64,000 bases of DNA from Paenibacillus sp. LHD-117 (lineage in GTDB: Bacteria > Bacillota > Bacilli > Paenibacillales > Paenibacillaceae), in contig NZ_JAVFVT010000013.1 of NCBI RefSeq assembly GCF_030929555.1, positions 108,361-172,360 on the forward strand, in the 5' to 3' direction. Each line of letters begins with the position of its first letter. Positions within the stretch are counted from its first letter, which is position 1. The translations under genes were made by a program, and so were the position numbers. Shown piece after piece: positions 54,628 through 64,000 of the stretch. A model generated the notes under the pieces. That model was not told where the DNA came from, made no database searches, and worked only from the letters and a program-made list of their open reading frames with translations.

Positions 54628-55887
54628 ATGGAGAAATTGATGATACGCGGCGGACGTCCGCTGCGCGGAACCGTACAGATCAGCGGCGCGAAGAACAGCG
54701 CGGTTGCACTTGTCCCGGCCGCGATTTTAGCGGAATCGGAAGTCGTATTGGATAATTTGCCACTTATCAGCGATGTCGCGGTTTATAGCGATATTTTGCG
54801 AGAATTAGGCGCGGCGGTAACCCGTGACGGGGATACGATGCGCATCGATCCGTCGAAGCTGGCCGCAAGGCCGATGCCGAACGGAAAAGTAAAGCTGCTT
54901 CGCGCTTCTTATTATTTAATGGGTGCCATGCTTGGCCGATTCGGCGAAGCGGTTATTGGCTTGCCTGGCGGCTGTAACTTTGAGCCGCGTCCAATCGATC
55001 AGCATATCAAAGGTTTTGAGGCTTTAGGCGCTACCGTAACGAACGAGCACGGATCGATTCATATTTCCGCCAAGCAACTGCGCGGGGCGAAGATTTACCT
55101 GGACGTCGCAAGCGTCGGAGCGACGATTAACATCATGCTGGCGGCCTCGCGGGCCAAAGGCTCTACCATTATCGAAAACGCGGCAAAAGAGCCTGAAATT
55201 ATAGATGTAGCTACGTTATTGAACGCCATGGGGGCGAACGTAAAAGGAGCCGGCACCGAGACGATCCGTATCGAAGGCGTCGACAAGCTGCACGGTTGCC
55301 GCCATTCTATTATTCCCGACCGCATACAAGCGGGCACTTATATGATTGCGGCCGCTGCTACGCGCGGCGATGTACTCATTGATAATGTCATTCCCAAACA
55401 TCTGGAAGCGATGACGGCCAAGCTGGAAGAGATGGGCGTGCAAGTATACGAGATGGATGAAGCGATTCGCATCGTTGGATCACCGGACTACACGGCCGTC
55501 GACGTGAAGGCGCTTGTCTACCCGGGTTTCGCTACCGATCTGCAATCGCCGATGACGACGCTGCTCACCCAAGCGAAGGGCGTAAGCATTCTGACGGATT
55601 ACGTTTACGGTACCCGGTTCAAGCATGTCCCTGAGCTCGCCCGGATGGGAGCCAATATCCGTGTGGAAGGCAGATCCGCCATCATCGAAGGCGGCAAGCT
55701 CAACGCGGCGAAAGTAAAAGCCGCCGATCTGCGCGCGGGAGCCGCGCTTGTCGTAGCCGCCTTGACTGTTGAGGATGGCGTGACGGAGATAACCGGCGTG
55801 GAATACATCGACCGCGGGTACGACCATCTGGTCGAGAATTTAACGAGACTGGGCGCGGAAGTCTGGCGCGAGAACGACTCGGAATAG
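54628..55887 (+). CDS. murA: UDP-N-acetylglucosamine 1-carboxyvinyltransferase (second paralogue type)
   Basis: A 419-residue EPSP-synthase-fold enzyme that adds enolpyruvate to UDP-GlcNAc, the first step of peptidoglycan synthesis and the fosfomycin target. The Lys-Asn pair is in [15 protein letters not shown] and the catalytic Cys116 in [31 protein letters not shown] and the C-terminal [14 protein letters not shown] are typical. The position between fbaA and rho matches murAB (murZ) of Bacillus, so a second murA likely exists elsewhere. Confidence 0.96.
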   Translation: MEKLMIRGGRPLRGTVQISGAKNSAVALVPAAILAESEVVLDNLPLISDVAVYSDILRELGAAVTRDGDTMRIDPSKLAARPMPNGKVKLLRASYYLMGAMLGRFGEAVIGLPGGCNFEPRPIDQHIKGFEALGATVTNEHGSIHISAKQLRGAKIYLDVASVGATINIMLAASRAKGSTIIENAAKEPEIIDVATLLNAMGANVKGAGTETIRIEGVDKLHGCRHSIIPDRIQAGTYMIAAAATRGDVLIDNVIPKHLEAMTAKLEEMGVQVYEMDEAIRIVGSPDYTAVDVKALVYPGFATDLQSPMTTLLTQAKGVSILTDYVYGTRFKHVPELARMGANIRVEGRSAIIEGGKLNAAKVKAADLRAGAALVVAALTVEDGVTEITGVEYIDRGYDHLVENLTRLGAEVWRENDSE

Positions 55888-55956
55888 ATCAGGGAATTCC
55901 TGGCAAGGATGAATAATCAGGAATAGCCCCAACAATTTGAATAAAGTGGTGAGGAC

Positions 55957-57300
55957 ATGTCGGATCTTCAGATTGCAGATCTGGAAGAGATGAAGCTGAC
56001 GGAGCTGTACAAGCTCGCTAAGCAATATCAGATTGCTTATTATGGTCAGCTGAAGAAGAAGGAACTTATATTCGCCATCCTCCGGGCGCAAGCGGAGAAG
56101 AGCGGGCTTATGTTTATGGAGGGAGTGCTGGACATCCTGCAGGAAGGCTTCGGCTTCCTCCGTCCCATCAACTATTTGCCCAGCAAAGAAGATATTTATA
56201 TTTCGGCATCGCAGATACGCAGATTCGATTTAAGGAACGGCGATCTAGTTTCCGGCAAGTGCCGGCCGCCCAAGGAGAACGAACGTTACTTCGGTTTGCT
56301 GCAAGTGAACGCCGTGAACGGCGAGAATCCCGATACGGCATCGGAACGACTCCACTTTCCTGCTCTTACTCCTCTATATCCCGAGAAGAAATTAGTGCTC
56401 GAAACCTCAAAGTCGAAGCTCTCCACCCGCATGATGGACCTGTTAGCTCCCGTTGGACTTGGCCAGAGGGGCTTGATCGTCGCTCCGCCTAAGGCGGGCA
56501 AGACGCTCTTGCTCAAGGAAATCGCCAATAGCATCTCCGAGAATCGTCCCGATATCGAGCTGTTCGTGCTGCTCATCGACGAACGCCCGGAGGAAGTAAC
56601 GGACATGCAGCGTTCCGTGAAAGGCGAAGTCGTGGCTTCGACGTTCGATGAGCTGCCGGAAAATCATATCAAGGTAGCCGAGCTTGTCCTCGAGCGCGCG
56701 CTGAGGTTGGTCGAACACAAGAAGGACGTCGTCATCTTGCTGGACAGCATCACGCGGCTGGCGCGCGCGTACAATCTGGTCATTCCTCCTTCGGGACGCA
56801 CGCTGAGCGGCGGTATCGATCCGGCTGCGTTCCACCGTCCGAAGCGGTTCTTCGGTTCTGCGCGCAACGTGGAGGAAGGCGGAAGCTTGACGATTCTTGC
56901 GACGGCGCTGATCGAGACGGGTTCGCGTATGGACGATATCATTTATGAAGAATTTAAAGGTACGGGCAACATGGAGCTGCACCTGGACCGCAAGCTTGCG
57001 GAAAGACGCATTTTCCCCGCGCTCGATATGCGCAGATCCGGTACGCGCCGCGAGGAGATGCTGCTTACCAAGGAAGAGCTCGAGAAAGTATGGGCGATCC
57101 GCAAGAGCATGAACGATTCGGTGGAGTTCGTCGACAATTTCCTGAAGAAGTTGAAGGATTCGGAGAACAACGAGCAGTTCCTCATGTCTCTGGATACTTC
57201 GGCGGAAGCTTCGAGGAACGAAAGACCGGCGATGAAGAGCAGTTCCCCATCGTCATCCGCGAGCAGAAGACCCGTGGCAAGATCAACGCAAGGGTCTTAG
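55957..57300 (+). CDS. rho: Transcription termination factor Rho
   Basis: A 447-residue hexameric RNA helicase. N-terminal Rho_N domain ([20 protein letters not shown]), RNA-binding cold-shock-like domain ([20 protein letters not shown]), Walker [17 protein letters not shown], Walker [17 protein letters not shown], and Q-loop [20 protein letters not shown]. The C-terminal 25 residues are a Ser/Arg-rich tail not typical of Bacillus. Ribosome binding site GTGAGGAC. Confidence 0.97.
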   Translation: MSDLQIADLEEMKLTELYKLAKQYQIAYYGQLKKKELIFAILRAQAEKSGLMFMEGVLDILQEGFGFLRPINYLPSKEDIYISASQIRRFDLRNGDLVSGKCRPPKENERYFGLLQVNAVNGENPDTASERLHFPALTPLYPEKKLVLETSKSKLSTRMMDLLAPVGLGQRGLIVAPPKAGKTLLLKEIANSISENRPDIELFVLLIDERPEEVTDMQRSVKGEVVASTFDELPENHIKVAELVLERALRLVEHKKDVVILLDSITRLARAYNLVIPPSGRTLSGGIDPAAFHRPKRFFGSARNVEEGGSLTILATALIETGSRMDDIIYEEFKGTGNMELHLDRKLAERRIFPALDMRRSGTRREEMLLTKEELEKVWAIRKSMNDSVEFVDNFLKKLKDSENNEQFLMSLDTSAEASRNERPAMKSSSPSSSASRRPVARSTQGS

Positions 57301-57330
57301 ATTTCGCTGCCCGGCTGGAAGGAGGACATC

Positions 57331-58584
57331 ATGAATCTCGTATATGCGGACGAACACGGCAACGTGTTCGACCATCCCGAATATTACGGCCTTGGACGCA
57401 GCGGCGACATGGTCGTCGAAATGATGGAGGAGGAGCTTATTCCTCTTCCGGAAGGCGCTACGCTCGTTAGCTTGCCGTTCACGCGCCCGATCGGCCTTGA
57501 TCCGGACAGCGGAGAGATGCAAGTGCTGCCCGGCGGCGCGCAGGCGGTCGGCGCATTGCTGCCGCAAGGTTATACGCGCTTATGTTTGCCTGGCTACGTG
57601 AAGGCTGACAAAAACGAGAAGCTGCCGCTGTTCGGTTATACCGCCGTCGTCTGGAAGGATGGCGGCTTCTACGTGGCAGCCGAGCAATGCGACGATCCCG
57701 AACGCTGGGATCCGCTAAATTGCGACCGCAAGGAGCTCGGCGTGCAAGTCGAGCGGCTGCTCGAGAAGTATCCCGACAACAGGCTGTACAAACATCTGTC
57801 GAACTGCGCCCTCGGCTACGAATGCCTGACGGCATCGAACACGTTCCTGAGCCGGTGGGAAGGGGCGGTACCTGTATCCTACTCATGCAACGCGGGCTGC
57901 TTCGGCTGCATCTCCGAACAACCGGACGACAGCGGCTTCCTGGCTCCGCAGACGCGGATGAACTTCAAGCCGACGGTCGACGAGGTCGTGGACATCATGC
58001 TGGAGCATCTGCGCGAGCCGGAGTCCATCATCAGCTTCGGCCAAGGCTGCGAGGGCGAGCCATCCACGCAGGTGAAGATCATAGTGGAAGCGATGAAGCG
58101 CGTCAGAGCCGCTACCTCGCTCGGTTATATCAATATTAATACGAACGCCGGTTTGACCGATTTCATCCGAGCGATCGTGGACGCCGGTCTCGATCTGATG
58201 CGCGTCAGTACGATCAGCGCGCTCGACGATCACTACAACGCCTATTACAAGCCGCGGGGTTACACGTTGCAGAACGTGGAGAAGTCGCTGAGATACGCGA
58301 CCGACAAGGGCGTGTACACGTCGATCAACTACCTCATCTTCCCCGGCGTGACCGATCGCGAGGAAGAGATCGAGGCGATGATCGGCTTCGCGAAACGCAC
58401 GGGACTGAAGCTTATTCAAATGCGGAATTTGAACATCGATCCCGAGAGCTACCTGGCGCTTATTCCGAAGCCGCAAGGCGAGATTTACGGCATGAAACAG
58501 ATGCTGGAGATATTCCGCGAGGAACTTCCGGACGTCGTCATCGGCTCGTATACGCATGTGCCTCCAGCGGCATTGCGCAGATAA
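57331..58584 (+). CDS. Radical SAM protein of unknown function
   Basis: A 417-residue protein. An N-terminal domain of about 180 residues with many Gly and Pro is followed by the radical SAM cluster motif CNAGCFGC (Cys186, 190, 193). GQGCEGEPSTQV fits the SAM-binding GE motif, and the C-terminus is SYTHVPPAALRR. It starts 31 bp after rho behind GGAAGGAGG, so probably co-transcribed with it. The reaction is not known to me. Confidence 0.88.
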   Translation: MNLVYADEHGNVFDHPEYYGLGRSGDMVVEMMEEELIPLPEGATLVSLPFTRPIGLDPDSGEMQVLPGGAQAVGALLPQGYTRLCLPGYVKADKNEKLPLFGYTAVVWKDGGFYVAAEQCDDPERWDPLNCDRKELGVQVERLLEKYPDNRLYKHLSNCALGYECLTASNTFLSRWEGAVPVSYSCNAGCFGCISEQPDDSGFLAPQTRMNFKPTVDEVVDIMLEHLREPESIISFGQGCEGEPSTQVKIIVEAMKRVRAATSLGYININTNAGLTDFIRAIVDAGLDLMRVSTISALDDHYNAYYKPRGYTLQNVEKSLRYATDKGVYTSINYLIFPGVTDREEEIEAMIGFAKRTGLKLIQMRNLNIDPESYLALIPKPQGEIYGMKQMLEIFREELPDVVIGSYTHVPPAALRR

Positions 58585-58740
58585 CGCGGTTTAGGCTCGA
58601 TAATCGTTTGGCAAATGCATCCACTGAGCCGGGAGGCGGCTTTGATCATTGCAACGCGAAGCCGCTTCGTGCTATAATCCACTATGTGTGATTTATACTC
58701 TGGGCCCGCATGTGGCTCAGGGCAGAAAGAGGTGAACGAG

Positions 58741-58938
58741 ATGAAACAAGGTATTCATCCGACATACCACGTCGTTACAGCAACTTGCGCTTGCGGCAAT
58801 ACGTTCGAGACAGGTTCCATCAAACCGACTCTTCGCGTAGAGATTTGCTCCGCATGTCACCCATTCTTCACGGGTAAGCAGAAGTTCCTGGATGCCGGCG
58901 GCCGCGTCGACCGTTTCAAGAAGAAATACGGCATGTAA
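58741..58938 (+). CDS. rpmE: 50S ribosomal protein L31, zinc type
   Basis: A 65-residue ribosomal protein. Zinc-ribbon Cys in TCACGNTF and [20 protein letters not shown] are typical of the zinc form. The ATG at 58741 has AGAGGTG ahead. Zinc-binding L31 in Bacillus is replaced by a Zur-controlled form under zinc limitation; no alternative copy is seen here. Confidence 0.97.
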   Translation: MKQGIHPTYHVVTATCACGNTFETGSIKPTLRVEICSACHPFFTGKQKFLDAGGRVDRFKKKYGM

Positions 58939-58978
58939 TTCATACCAAGCATTCGGCCTTTATTTGGCAGAATACAAG

Positions 58979-59020
58979 AACCTCCCTCAGCCATCCTATG
59001 GTTATAAGGGAGGTTTTTTT
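58979..59020 (+). terminator. Terminator whose 3' arm is the ribosome binding site of the next gene
   Basis: AACCTCCCT pairs with AGGGAGGTT, followed by TTTTTT and then directly the ATG at 59021. The AGGGAGG arm is also the only ribosome binding site. The hairpin would both end rpmE transcription and hide the site. Confidence 0.75.
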
Positions 59021-59440
59021 ATGACCAAGCGATATCGGAAGGACAATGGCATCAAGAGACCGCTTCACAAATGGATGCTGACCGGATTGGTCGGCGCAGC
59101 TATGCTGCTCGGGTCGGGTTGCGCCGGCGCGGAGCCGGGTGAGGCAAGATCCTACGGCCATGATGGTTATATGGGTTATTCGAACAGCAACCCGAATTTG
59201 ATGAACCGCAATACGACTCTGCTGTACGAGAAGGATACAAGGTTGATCGAGCGCGTCCTCGAGCCGGTCGCGGGCATTCGTTCGACCCAGGTCAGTTTCA
59301 ACGGCAGCGAACTGCACGTGAACCTGAAAGCGGATCGGGATATGACGGACGCTCAACTCGAAAACTTGCGCGCGCGGGCGCAGTCGATCGTGCAGACGAA
59401 CATGCCGAGGTACGAGGTGCACGTAAAAGCAAGCCGATAA
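59021..59440 (+). CDS. Sporulation lipoprotein, YhcN/YlaJ-like
   Basis: A 139-residue lipoprotein. A basic N-terminus and hydrophobic segment end in lipobox LGSGC (Cys about 34). A Gly/Tyr/Asn-rich region (GHDGYMGYSNSNPNLMNRN) and a small alpha-beta domain follow, with IERVLEPVAGIRSTQVSFNG and LRARAQSIVQTNMPRYEVHV, the pattern of YhcN/YlaJ spore lipoproteins. Expressed from the rpmE transcript by read-through or from its own promoter. Confidence 0.8.
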   Translation: MTKRYRKDNGIKRPLHKWMLTGLVGAAMLLGSGCAGAEPGEARSYGHDGYMGYSNSNPNLMNRNTTLLYEKDTRLIERVLEPVAGIRSTQVSFNGSELHVNLKADRDMTDAQLENLRARAQSIVQTNMPRYEVHVKASR

Positions 59441-59462
59441 TGGCGCAAACGAATCGATTGAT

Positions 59463-59509
59463 CGCGGCTCGAGAGTCATTGGACATCGAAGACTCTGGGC
59501 CTCGTTTTT
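59463..59509 (+). terminator. Terminator
   Basis: CGAGAGTC with GACTCT...CTCG arms and TTTTT, just after the lipoprotein gene. Confidence 0.7.
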
Positions 59510-59528
59510 GTGTAAAATTCACCATCGG

Positions 59529-59557
59529 TTGCGCTTTGCCCCGGAATGTACTATACT
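59529..59557 (+). promoter_or_regulatory. Promoter of the SRP RNA
   Basis: TTGCGC (59529-59534) and TATACT (59552-59557) with a 17-bp spacer, 7 bases before the RNA 5' end. Confidence 0.8.
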
Positions 59558-59564
59558 TGTCTAT

Positions 59565-59835
59565 GCCGTGCTAGATGGGGAGGTAGCGGTGCCCTGTAAC
59601 TCGCAATCCGCTGTAGCGAGGTTGAATTCCTGTCTGAGGTTATGCTGATGTGAGGCTTGGCGCTTGCAAGCAGTGTTGACAGCTGGGTCCTCCGCAATGG
59701 ACGCTTGTGAACCCGGTCAGGTCCGGAAGGAAGCAGCCGTAAGCAAGTTAGTTCATGTGCCGGGGGAGTGCCTGGCTCGAGCTGTGTAGCAAGAGTGCCG
59801 CTTGGATCGCATATATCGGGGGCAGGTGCACGGTT
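59565..59835 (+). ncRNA. ffs: Signal recognition particle RNA, large Bacillus type
   Basis: The 5' part (GTGCTAGATGGGGAGGTAGC, then GGTGCCCTGTAACTCGCAATC) and the universal Ffh-binding motif GTCAGGTCCGGAAGGAAGCA near 59735 are recognised. The closing part GTGCCTGGCTCGAGC is also present. The size (about 270 nt with Alu domain) is that of Firmicute scRNA. The 5' end is clear; the 3' end is approximate. It lies upstream of dnaX as scr does in Bacillus. Confidence 0.93.
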
Positions 59836-60044
59836 CTACTTAAGGAATGAGGGGCGCAAGCCTTGCACATATGCCTGCAGCTGCAGGTTCAACAAGCATA
59901 ACGCTTGGGGAACTTCGCGGTTGCGGGCATTTTTGCATGCTTCGGAAAAGTCGCAACCGAGCAGCGAATGATGGATAACGCTTACGCTCAACTCCCTGAT
60001 GTAGTATAATAAGGTATCGCAAGCAGCTGAAAGGGAAGAGCCGC

Positions 60045-61832
60045 GTGACACATATCGCCTTATATCGTGCCTGGCGTCCTCAGACGTTTCAGGATATGGT
60101 TGGACAGCAGCATATTATACAAACCTTGCAGAACGCGATTCGCGAGAATCGGGTTTCCCATGCCTATTTGTTTAACGGGCCGAGGGGAACGGGCAAGACG
60201 ACGACGGCCAAAGTGCTGGCCAAAGCGGTGAATTGCGAGCGGGGACCGGCGATCGAGCCGTGCAACGAGTGCGACGCTTGCAAAGGAATAACGGCAGGAC
60301 ATATTATGGATGTGATCGAGATCGACGCGGCGTCCAACCGCGGCATCGACGAGATCCGTGACATACGGGACAAAGTAAGATACGCGCCATCCGAAGTTCG
60401 GTACAAGGTGTACATTATCGACGAGGTGCACATGCTGACCTCGGAAGCGTTTAACGCGCTGCTCAAGACGTTGGAAGAGCCGCCGGGGCATGTTATTTTT
60501 ATTCTGGCCACGACGGAGCCGCACAAGCTGCCGGCCACGATCATCTCCAGATGCCAGAGGTTCGACTTCCGTCAGGTATCGCTTCAGGAGCAGACGCAGC
60601 GGTTATCGCAGATTTGCGCGGAAGAAGGCATTAGCGCGGACGAGGATGCGATCGCGTATATCGCAAGGTTATCCGAAGGCGGCATGAGGGATGCCATCAG
60701 CTTGCTGGAGCAAGTATCCGCGTTCGGTAATTCGCGGATTACGCTCGAAGCCGCCGTCGACGTGACGGGCGGTATGGCTTCTGAACAATTCTACCAGCTT
60801 GCTGAAGCGGTAAGGGATCGGAACGCCGCGGCCATTATGCCGCTGGTCGAAGGGCTGACGCAAGCCGGCAAGAGTCCCGACAAGTGTTTAGAGAATCTCA
60901 TTTATTATTTCCGCGACTTGCTGGTGCTGAAGCTGGCGCCGGGCGGCGGTGCCGCTACGGAGAGAATCGTGGACCGCGAGCGGTTCCGCGAGATGGCCGA
61001 AGCGTATTCGCCGGAGCGATTGTTCGCAATGATCGATACGCTGAACCGCTATCAGGCGGAGCTGAAACATGCGACGCAGCCGCAGACGGTGTTCGAGGTT
61101 GCTTTGCTCAAGCTCTGCACGCTCGAAGAAGGCGTGAGGAGCGGAACCGCAAGCGGCGGCCAAGCTTCATCCTCCGGAAGCGGCGCCTCCTCGACGGAGG
61201 TGCAAGCGCTGCGTCAGCAGATCGCGGCGCTCGAGCGGAAGATCGAGGGTCTTATCAGTGGAGGAGCAGCCATCGCGGCCGCGGGAGAAGCGGCAACGGC
61301 AAGCCGAGGTGCCGGAGGCGGGGCTGCGACGCGAGGCGCTACCCGCGGAGCCTTCGGCGGCGGAGGCGGCGTTGCGCGCACCAAGGTGAAGCTGGATGCT
61401 TATCTGGCATCCGCGGGCAGTCCCGATTCCGGCTCCGCCCGCATGAAGTGGGGCGACGTGCTGCAGCGGGTGAAGGAAGAGAAAGTGACCCTCCACGCTT
61501 GGCTTAAGGACGGGGAACTCGTCTCCGTATCGGAGAACAATCTCCTGCTTGCCTTCAAGAACGAGATCCACAGGGAAACGACCGAGAAGCCAAACCATCG
61601 AGAAATCATCGAGCGGATTGCAAGCGACGTCCTGGGCAAGTCTTATATGCTTGTAACGGTCATGCAGAAAGATTGGCAATCCGGCGTCGATGGAGCCGGG
61701 GAAACACCGGCTGGCGACTTCGAGCTGGAGCACGAATCTGTGGAGTCGTCGTCGCCGAAGCAGCCGGAATGGGTCGAGGAAGCCGTGAAGCTCTTCGGCG
61801 AAGATCTGGTTGTTGTGAAGGATAAAACTTAA
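60045..61832 (+). CDS. dnaX: DNA polymerase III subunit gamma/tau
   Basis: A 595-residue clamp-loader subunit. Walker A GPRGTGKTTTAKVLA, zinc-binding Cys in CERGPAIEPCNECDACKG, Walker B YIIDEVHMLTSEAFNALL, sensor 1 ILATTEPHKLPATIISRCQR. A Gly/Ala/Ser-rich linker (about 365-450) is followed by the tau-type C-terminal domain (RMKWGDVLQRVKEEKVTLHA). Starts with GTG behind GGGAAGAG. No A-rich slippery heptamer was seen, so no programmed gamma frameshift. Confidence 0.96.
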   Translation: MTHIALYRAWRPQTFQDMVGQQHIIQTLQNAIRENRVSHAYLFNGPRGTGKTTTAKVLAKAVNCERGPAIEPCNECDACKGITAGHIMDVIEIDAASNRGIDEIRDIRDKVRYAPSEVRYKVYIIDEVHMLTSEAFNALLKTLEEPPGHVIFILATTEPHKLPATIISRCQRFDFRQVSLQEQTQRLSQICAEEGISADEDAIAYIARLSEGGMRDAISLLEQVSAFGNSRITLEAAVDVTGGMASEQFYQLAEAVRDRNAAAIMPLVEGLTQAGKSPDKCLENLIYYFRDLLVLKLAPGGGAATERIVDRERFREMAEAYSPERLFAMIDTLNRYQAELKHATQPQTVFEVALLKLCTLEEGVRSGTASGGQASSSGSGASSTEVQALRQQIAALERKIEGLISGGAAIAAAGEAATASRGAGGGAATRGATRGAFGGGGGVARTKVKLDAYLASAGSPDSGSARMKWGDVLQRVKEEKVTLHAWLKDGELVSVSENNLLLAFKNEIHRETTEKPNHREIIERIASDVLGKSYMLVTVMQKDWQSGVDGAGETPAGDFELEHESVESSSPKQPEWVEEAVKLFGEDLVVVKDKT

Positions 61833-61858
61833 TTATACTAATGAAGAGGTGACTTCAG

Positions 61859-62170
61859 ATGAACAATATGAACCAAATGATGAAGCAAGTGAAGAAGATG
61901 CAGGAACAAATGATGAAAGCCCAGGAAGAGCTCGAAAGCAAAATTGTCGAAGGAACCGCTGGCGGCGGCGTTGTGACGGTGGAAGTAAACGGCCACAAGA
62001 AAGTGCTCAGCATTGCCATTAAGCCCGAGGCCGTAGATCCGGATGACGTAGAAATGCTGCAAGACCTTGTACTTACTGCCGTGAACGACGCGCTTACGAA
62101 AGCAGACGAGCTGGCGAACAAAGATATGGGCAAATTTACGGGCGGCATGAAAATTCCGGGATTGTTCTAA
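61859..62170 (+). CDS. Nucleoid-associated protein YbaB/EbfC
   Basis: A 103-residue DNA-binding dimer. Starts [20 protein letters not shown], then [20 protein letters not shown] and ends [15 protein letters not shown], all typical. Located between dnaX and recR as yaaK in Bacillus. GAGGTGACTT precedes the ATG. Confidence 0.96.
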   Translation: MNNMNQMMKQVKKMQEQMMKAQEELESKIVEGTAGGGVVTVEVNGHKKVLSIAIKPEAVDPDDVEMLQDLVLTAVNDALTKADELANKDMGKFTGGMKIPGLF

Positions 62171-62241
62171 TATTGGACGGGTCGTTCGATATTGAATGGC
62201 TTCGATAAAGGTTTTCTCAAAGTCTGAAAGGAGCTGTACCT

Positions 62242-62841
62242 TTGTATTACCCGGAACCGATAGCGAAGCTGATTGACGCCTTTACCCGTCTTCCGGGCAT
62301 TGGTCCCAAAACAGCGGCAAGACTTGCGTTCCATGTGCTGCGAATGAAGGAAGACGACGTGATCGACTTCGCCAAGGCGCTGGTCAGCGTGAAGAGAAAT
62401 TTATTTTATTGCTCTGTCTGCTGCAACATTACGGACACCGATCCATGCAGAATCTGCCAGGACAAATCCCGCGACGGCTCCGTTATTTGTGTCGTTCAGG
62501 AGTCGAAGGACTTGGTTGCGATGGAGCGGACGAAGGAATTCGACGGCTATTATCATGTGCTCCAAGGCGCAATCTCTCCGATGGAGGGAGTCGGACCTGA
62601 CGAGATTCGAATTGCCGAGCTGTTAAGAAGGCTTAGCGACGAGCGCGTTCAAGAATTGATCCTGGCCACGAACCCGAATATCGAGGGTGAAGCTACGGCG
62701 ATGTATTTGTCCCGCCTAGTTAAGCCGTTCGGTCTGAAGGTGACCCGGATCGCGCACGGATTGCCGGTTGGTGGAGATTTGGAATATGCCGACGAGGTGA
62801 CGTTGTCCAAAGCGCTAGAGGGACGCAGAGAGCTCAGCTAA
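62242..62841 (+). CDS. recR: Recombination protein RecR
   Basis: A 199-residue repair protein. Helix-hairpin-helix [20 protein letters not shown], zinc finger with four Cys ([19 protein letters not shown]), Toprim domain ([14 protein letters not shown]). Works with RecO and RecF to load RecA. The start is TTG, giving [13 protein letters not shown] as in Bacillus. Confidence 0.97.
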   Translation: MYYPEPIAKLIDAFTRLPGIGPKTAARLAFHVLRMKEDDVIDFAKALVSVKRNLFYCSVCCNITDTDPCRICQDKSRDGSVICVVQESKDLVAMERTKEFDGYYHVLQGAISPMEGVGPDEIRIAELLRRLSDERVQELILATNPNIEGEATAMYLSRLVKPFGLKVTRIAHGLPVGGDLEYADEVTLSKALEGRRELS

Positions 62842-62867
62842 TGTATCGAAATATACATTCATAACCG

Positions 62868-62920
62868 AAAGAACCGTTTCGACCGCGCGAACCTGCGCTG
62901 TTGGGGCGGTTTCTTTTTTT
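62868..62920 (+). terminator. recR terminator
   Basis: AAAGAACCG...CCGC arm pairs with GCGG...TTTCTTT; a run of seven T follows. Confidence 0.75.
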
Positions 62921-63080
62921 GCTGATTAACGAAATGCTTTAGTGAGGGCTTATCCATCTTCTCGTCGCGTATGATTGGGCTACCGTGATCCTGCTTGCAT
63001 GGACAGGTTCGCTTTCCTCCGCCTGAATGTTCTAATCGCGAGTACAAGCTTATACACATAGAAGGAAGTCGTTAATTAGC

Positions 63081-63347
63081 TTGGACAAGGCGGGTGGGGA
63101 AATGGAACGTCGAAGCGAACTGGATAAAGAAGAGCTTGAGCGCAAGCAAGAACTGAAGGCGGAAATTCGGGAGACGCTGACGCAATGGGAGAATGCCAAA
63201 CGTTTCTTCAATCATGCGGCGGGGAAAGAGCAGATCGACTATGCGATCTTCTCCATTATTACCGCGGAGAAACGGTATGACATGCTGCTCAGCAAAGCGA
63301 AACGGATGAGAGGCCCATGGCCCAAATGGGAGGGAATCGTAAAATGA
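63081..63347 (+). CDS. YaaL-like (DUF2508) protein
   Basis: An 88-residue acidic, helical protein with the DUF2508 pattern LTQWENAKRFFNHAAGKEQI and YAIFSIITAEKRYDMLLSKA. In Bacillus yaaL lies between recR and bofA as here. Its stop overlaps the bofA start by ATGA. The start is uncertain: TTG at 63081 or ATG at 63102. Confidence 0.85.
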   Translation: MDKAGGEMERRSELDKEELERKQELKAEIRETLTQWENAKRFFNHAAGKEQIDYAIFSIITAEKRYDMLLSKAKRMRGPWPKWEGIVK

Positions 63348-63607
63348 AGACGGTATGGACCGCAATGTTAATCGGGTCTTCGGCTCTGTTGATTTGGATT
63401 TTGATACGTAACAAAATGCCGCTGGCTTGGCTTCGCGGATTCGCTCTGCATCTGGTGGCGGCAGCCGGCGTGTTATACGTGCTGAATTACAGCGGGCTGG
63501 TCCCTGGTATGTATATCCCGCTGAACCCGGTCACGGTCGGGACGGTTGTTGTGCTAGGCGTACCGGGCATCGCGTTGCTTGCAGGCTTGCAGTGGACCGT
63601 CATGTAG
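63344..63607 (+). CDS. bofA: Inhibitor of pro-sigma-K processing BofA
   Basis: An 87-residue mother-cell membrane protein that holds back SpoIVFB until engulfment checkpoints are met. Two or three helices with the conserved ALHLVAAAGVLYVLNYSGLV and the C-terminal LNPVTVGTVVVLGVPGIALL. The ATG at 63344 overlaps the YaaL stop and has GGGAGGG upstream. Confidence 0.92.
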   Translation: MKTVWTAMLIGSSALLIWILIRNKMPLAWLRGFALHLVAAAGVLYVLNYSGLVPGMYIPLNPVTVGTVVVLGVPGIALLAGLQWTVM

Positions 63608-63712
63608 GGAATTTGGAGATTAGGGTTGACGGGGGGCAATCAGGTATGCTACATTATTACTCGCGCCTGACGCAGAGGAAAAAACGGTTTAAAAAGTTTT
63701 TAAAAAAAGTGC

Positions 63713-63914
63713 TTGCATTCCTCTAGGCGCCTGTGATATATTATAAAAGTCGCCGCTGAGACAAACGGCCGACACGCAAGAAACGAAAGACAAGAAATTG
63801 TTCTTTGAAAACTGAACAACGAGCGAAACTGCCCGATCTTAAGTTTTGCGAAGCAAAACACTTCGTAAGCATATTGATCGAAAATAGCAACAACGTTTTA
63901 GAGCTATCAAACAC
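63713..63914 (+). promoter_or_regulatory. rRNA operon promoter and leader
   Basis: TTGCAT (63713-63718) and TATATT (63737-63742), 18-bp spacer, with an A-rich UP-like stretch just before. The leader contains TTGTTCTTTGAAAACTGAAC (from about 63797), the usual boxA-type antitermination/processing region before 16S in Firmicutes. Confidence 0.8.
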
Positions 63915-64000
63915 TTTTATGGAGAGTTTGATCCTGGCTCAGGACGAACGCTGGCGGCGTGCCTAATACATGCAAGTCGAGCGGATCTGATGGAGTGCTT
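63915..64000 (+). rRNA. rrs: 16S ribosomal RNA, 5' end (continues beyond window)
   Basis: GAGAGTTTGATCCTGGCTCA followed by GGACGAACGCTGGCGGCGTG is the universal 16S start. Only the first 86 bases are inside the window. The exact 5' end is set by comparison with the Bacillus start UUUAU and may be off by a few bases. Confidence 0.98.

Noticed and set aside
60045..61832. Programmed frameshift in dnaX
   Set aside because: No A-rich slippery heptamer with downstream stem was seen.

Overview
The window looks like a chromosomal segment of a moderately high-GC, endospore-forming Firmicute of the Paenibacillaceae (Paenibacillus/Cohnella type). This is inferred from the sporulation and germination genes (spo0F, GerA-type operon, bofA, a YhcN-like lipoprotein), a long Bacillus-type SRP RNA, strong AGGAGG ribosome binding sites, frequent GTG/TTG starts, many sugar ABC transporters and a YesM/YesN two-component pair.

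Layout. 1-2981: carbohydrate ABC permeases (minus strand, running off the left edge) and a divergent LacI regulator, with palindromic operators between them. 3053-7330: an AT-rich accessory stretch. It has an ImmR/ImmA-like repressor-protease module, a cluster of GTAC-type operator half-sites, a broken copper-amine-oxidase-like secreted protein, a fossil of a second XRE gene, and two small membrane or lipoprotein genes. 7476-12910: single metabolic and hypothetical genes (GNAT, a lipoprotein broken by a stop codon, SDR, SelO, small membrane proteins). 12937-16928: qoxABCD, an aa3-type quinol oxidase with His-rich tails on three subunits. 17665-24164: a spore germinant receptor operon with three permease (B) genes, one A, one C and one small D-like gene. 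24319-27519: a class A penicillin-binding protein behind a probable forespore (sigma-G) promoter, divergent from speE.

27681-37590: one sugar-utilisation locus of YesN/YesM regulators, binding protein, two permeases and a GH2 beta-galactosidase, with a cre-like site and a partial terminator after the binding-protein gene. 38946-44351: a GntR regulator divergent from a PhnD-PhnC-PhnE-PhnE-type transporter operon that ends in a tyrosine-phosphatase-like enzyme, possibly a transport-and-hydrolysis system for an organophosphate. 44428-46401: nitroreductase, HxlR regulator and DNA-deoxyinosine glycosylase.

46481-64000: the conserved core. First comes DUF1934, argS, a subtilisin-like protease, rpoE, pyrG (with a GGGC-start attenuator), spo0F, fbaA, murA, rho, a radical SAM gene and rpmE. 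The SRP RNA, dnaX, ybaB, recR, yaaL, bofA and the start of an rRNA operon follow. The second block is origin-proximal in Bacillus.

The strongest candidates for something new are the XRE/ImmA accessory region with its operators and gene fossils, the PhnCDE-phosphatase operon, the three-permease germination operon, the His-rich tails of the quinol oxidase, and an unannotated three-hairpin RNA upstream of rpoE. No transposase gene, CRISPR array or tRNA was seen.
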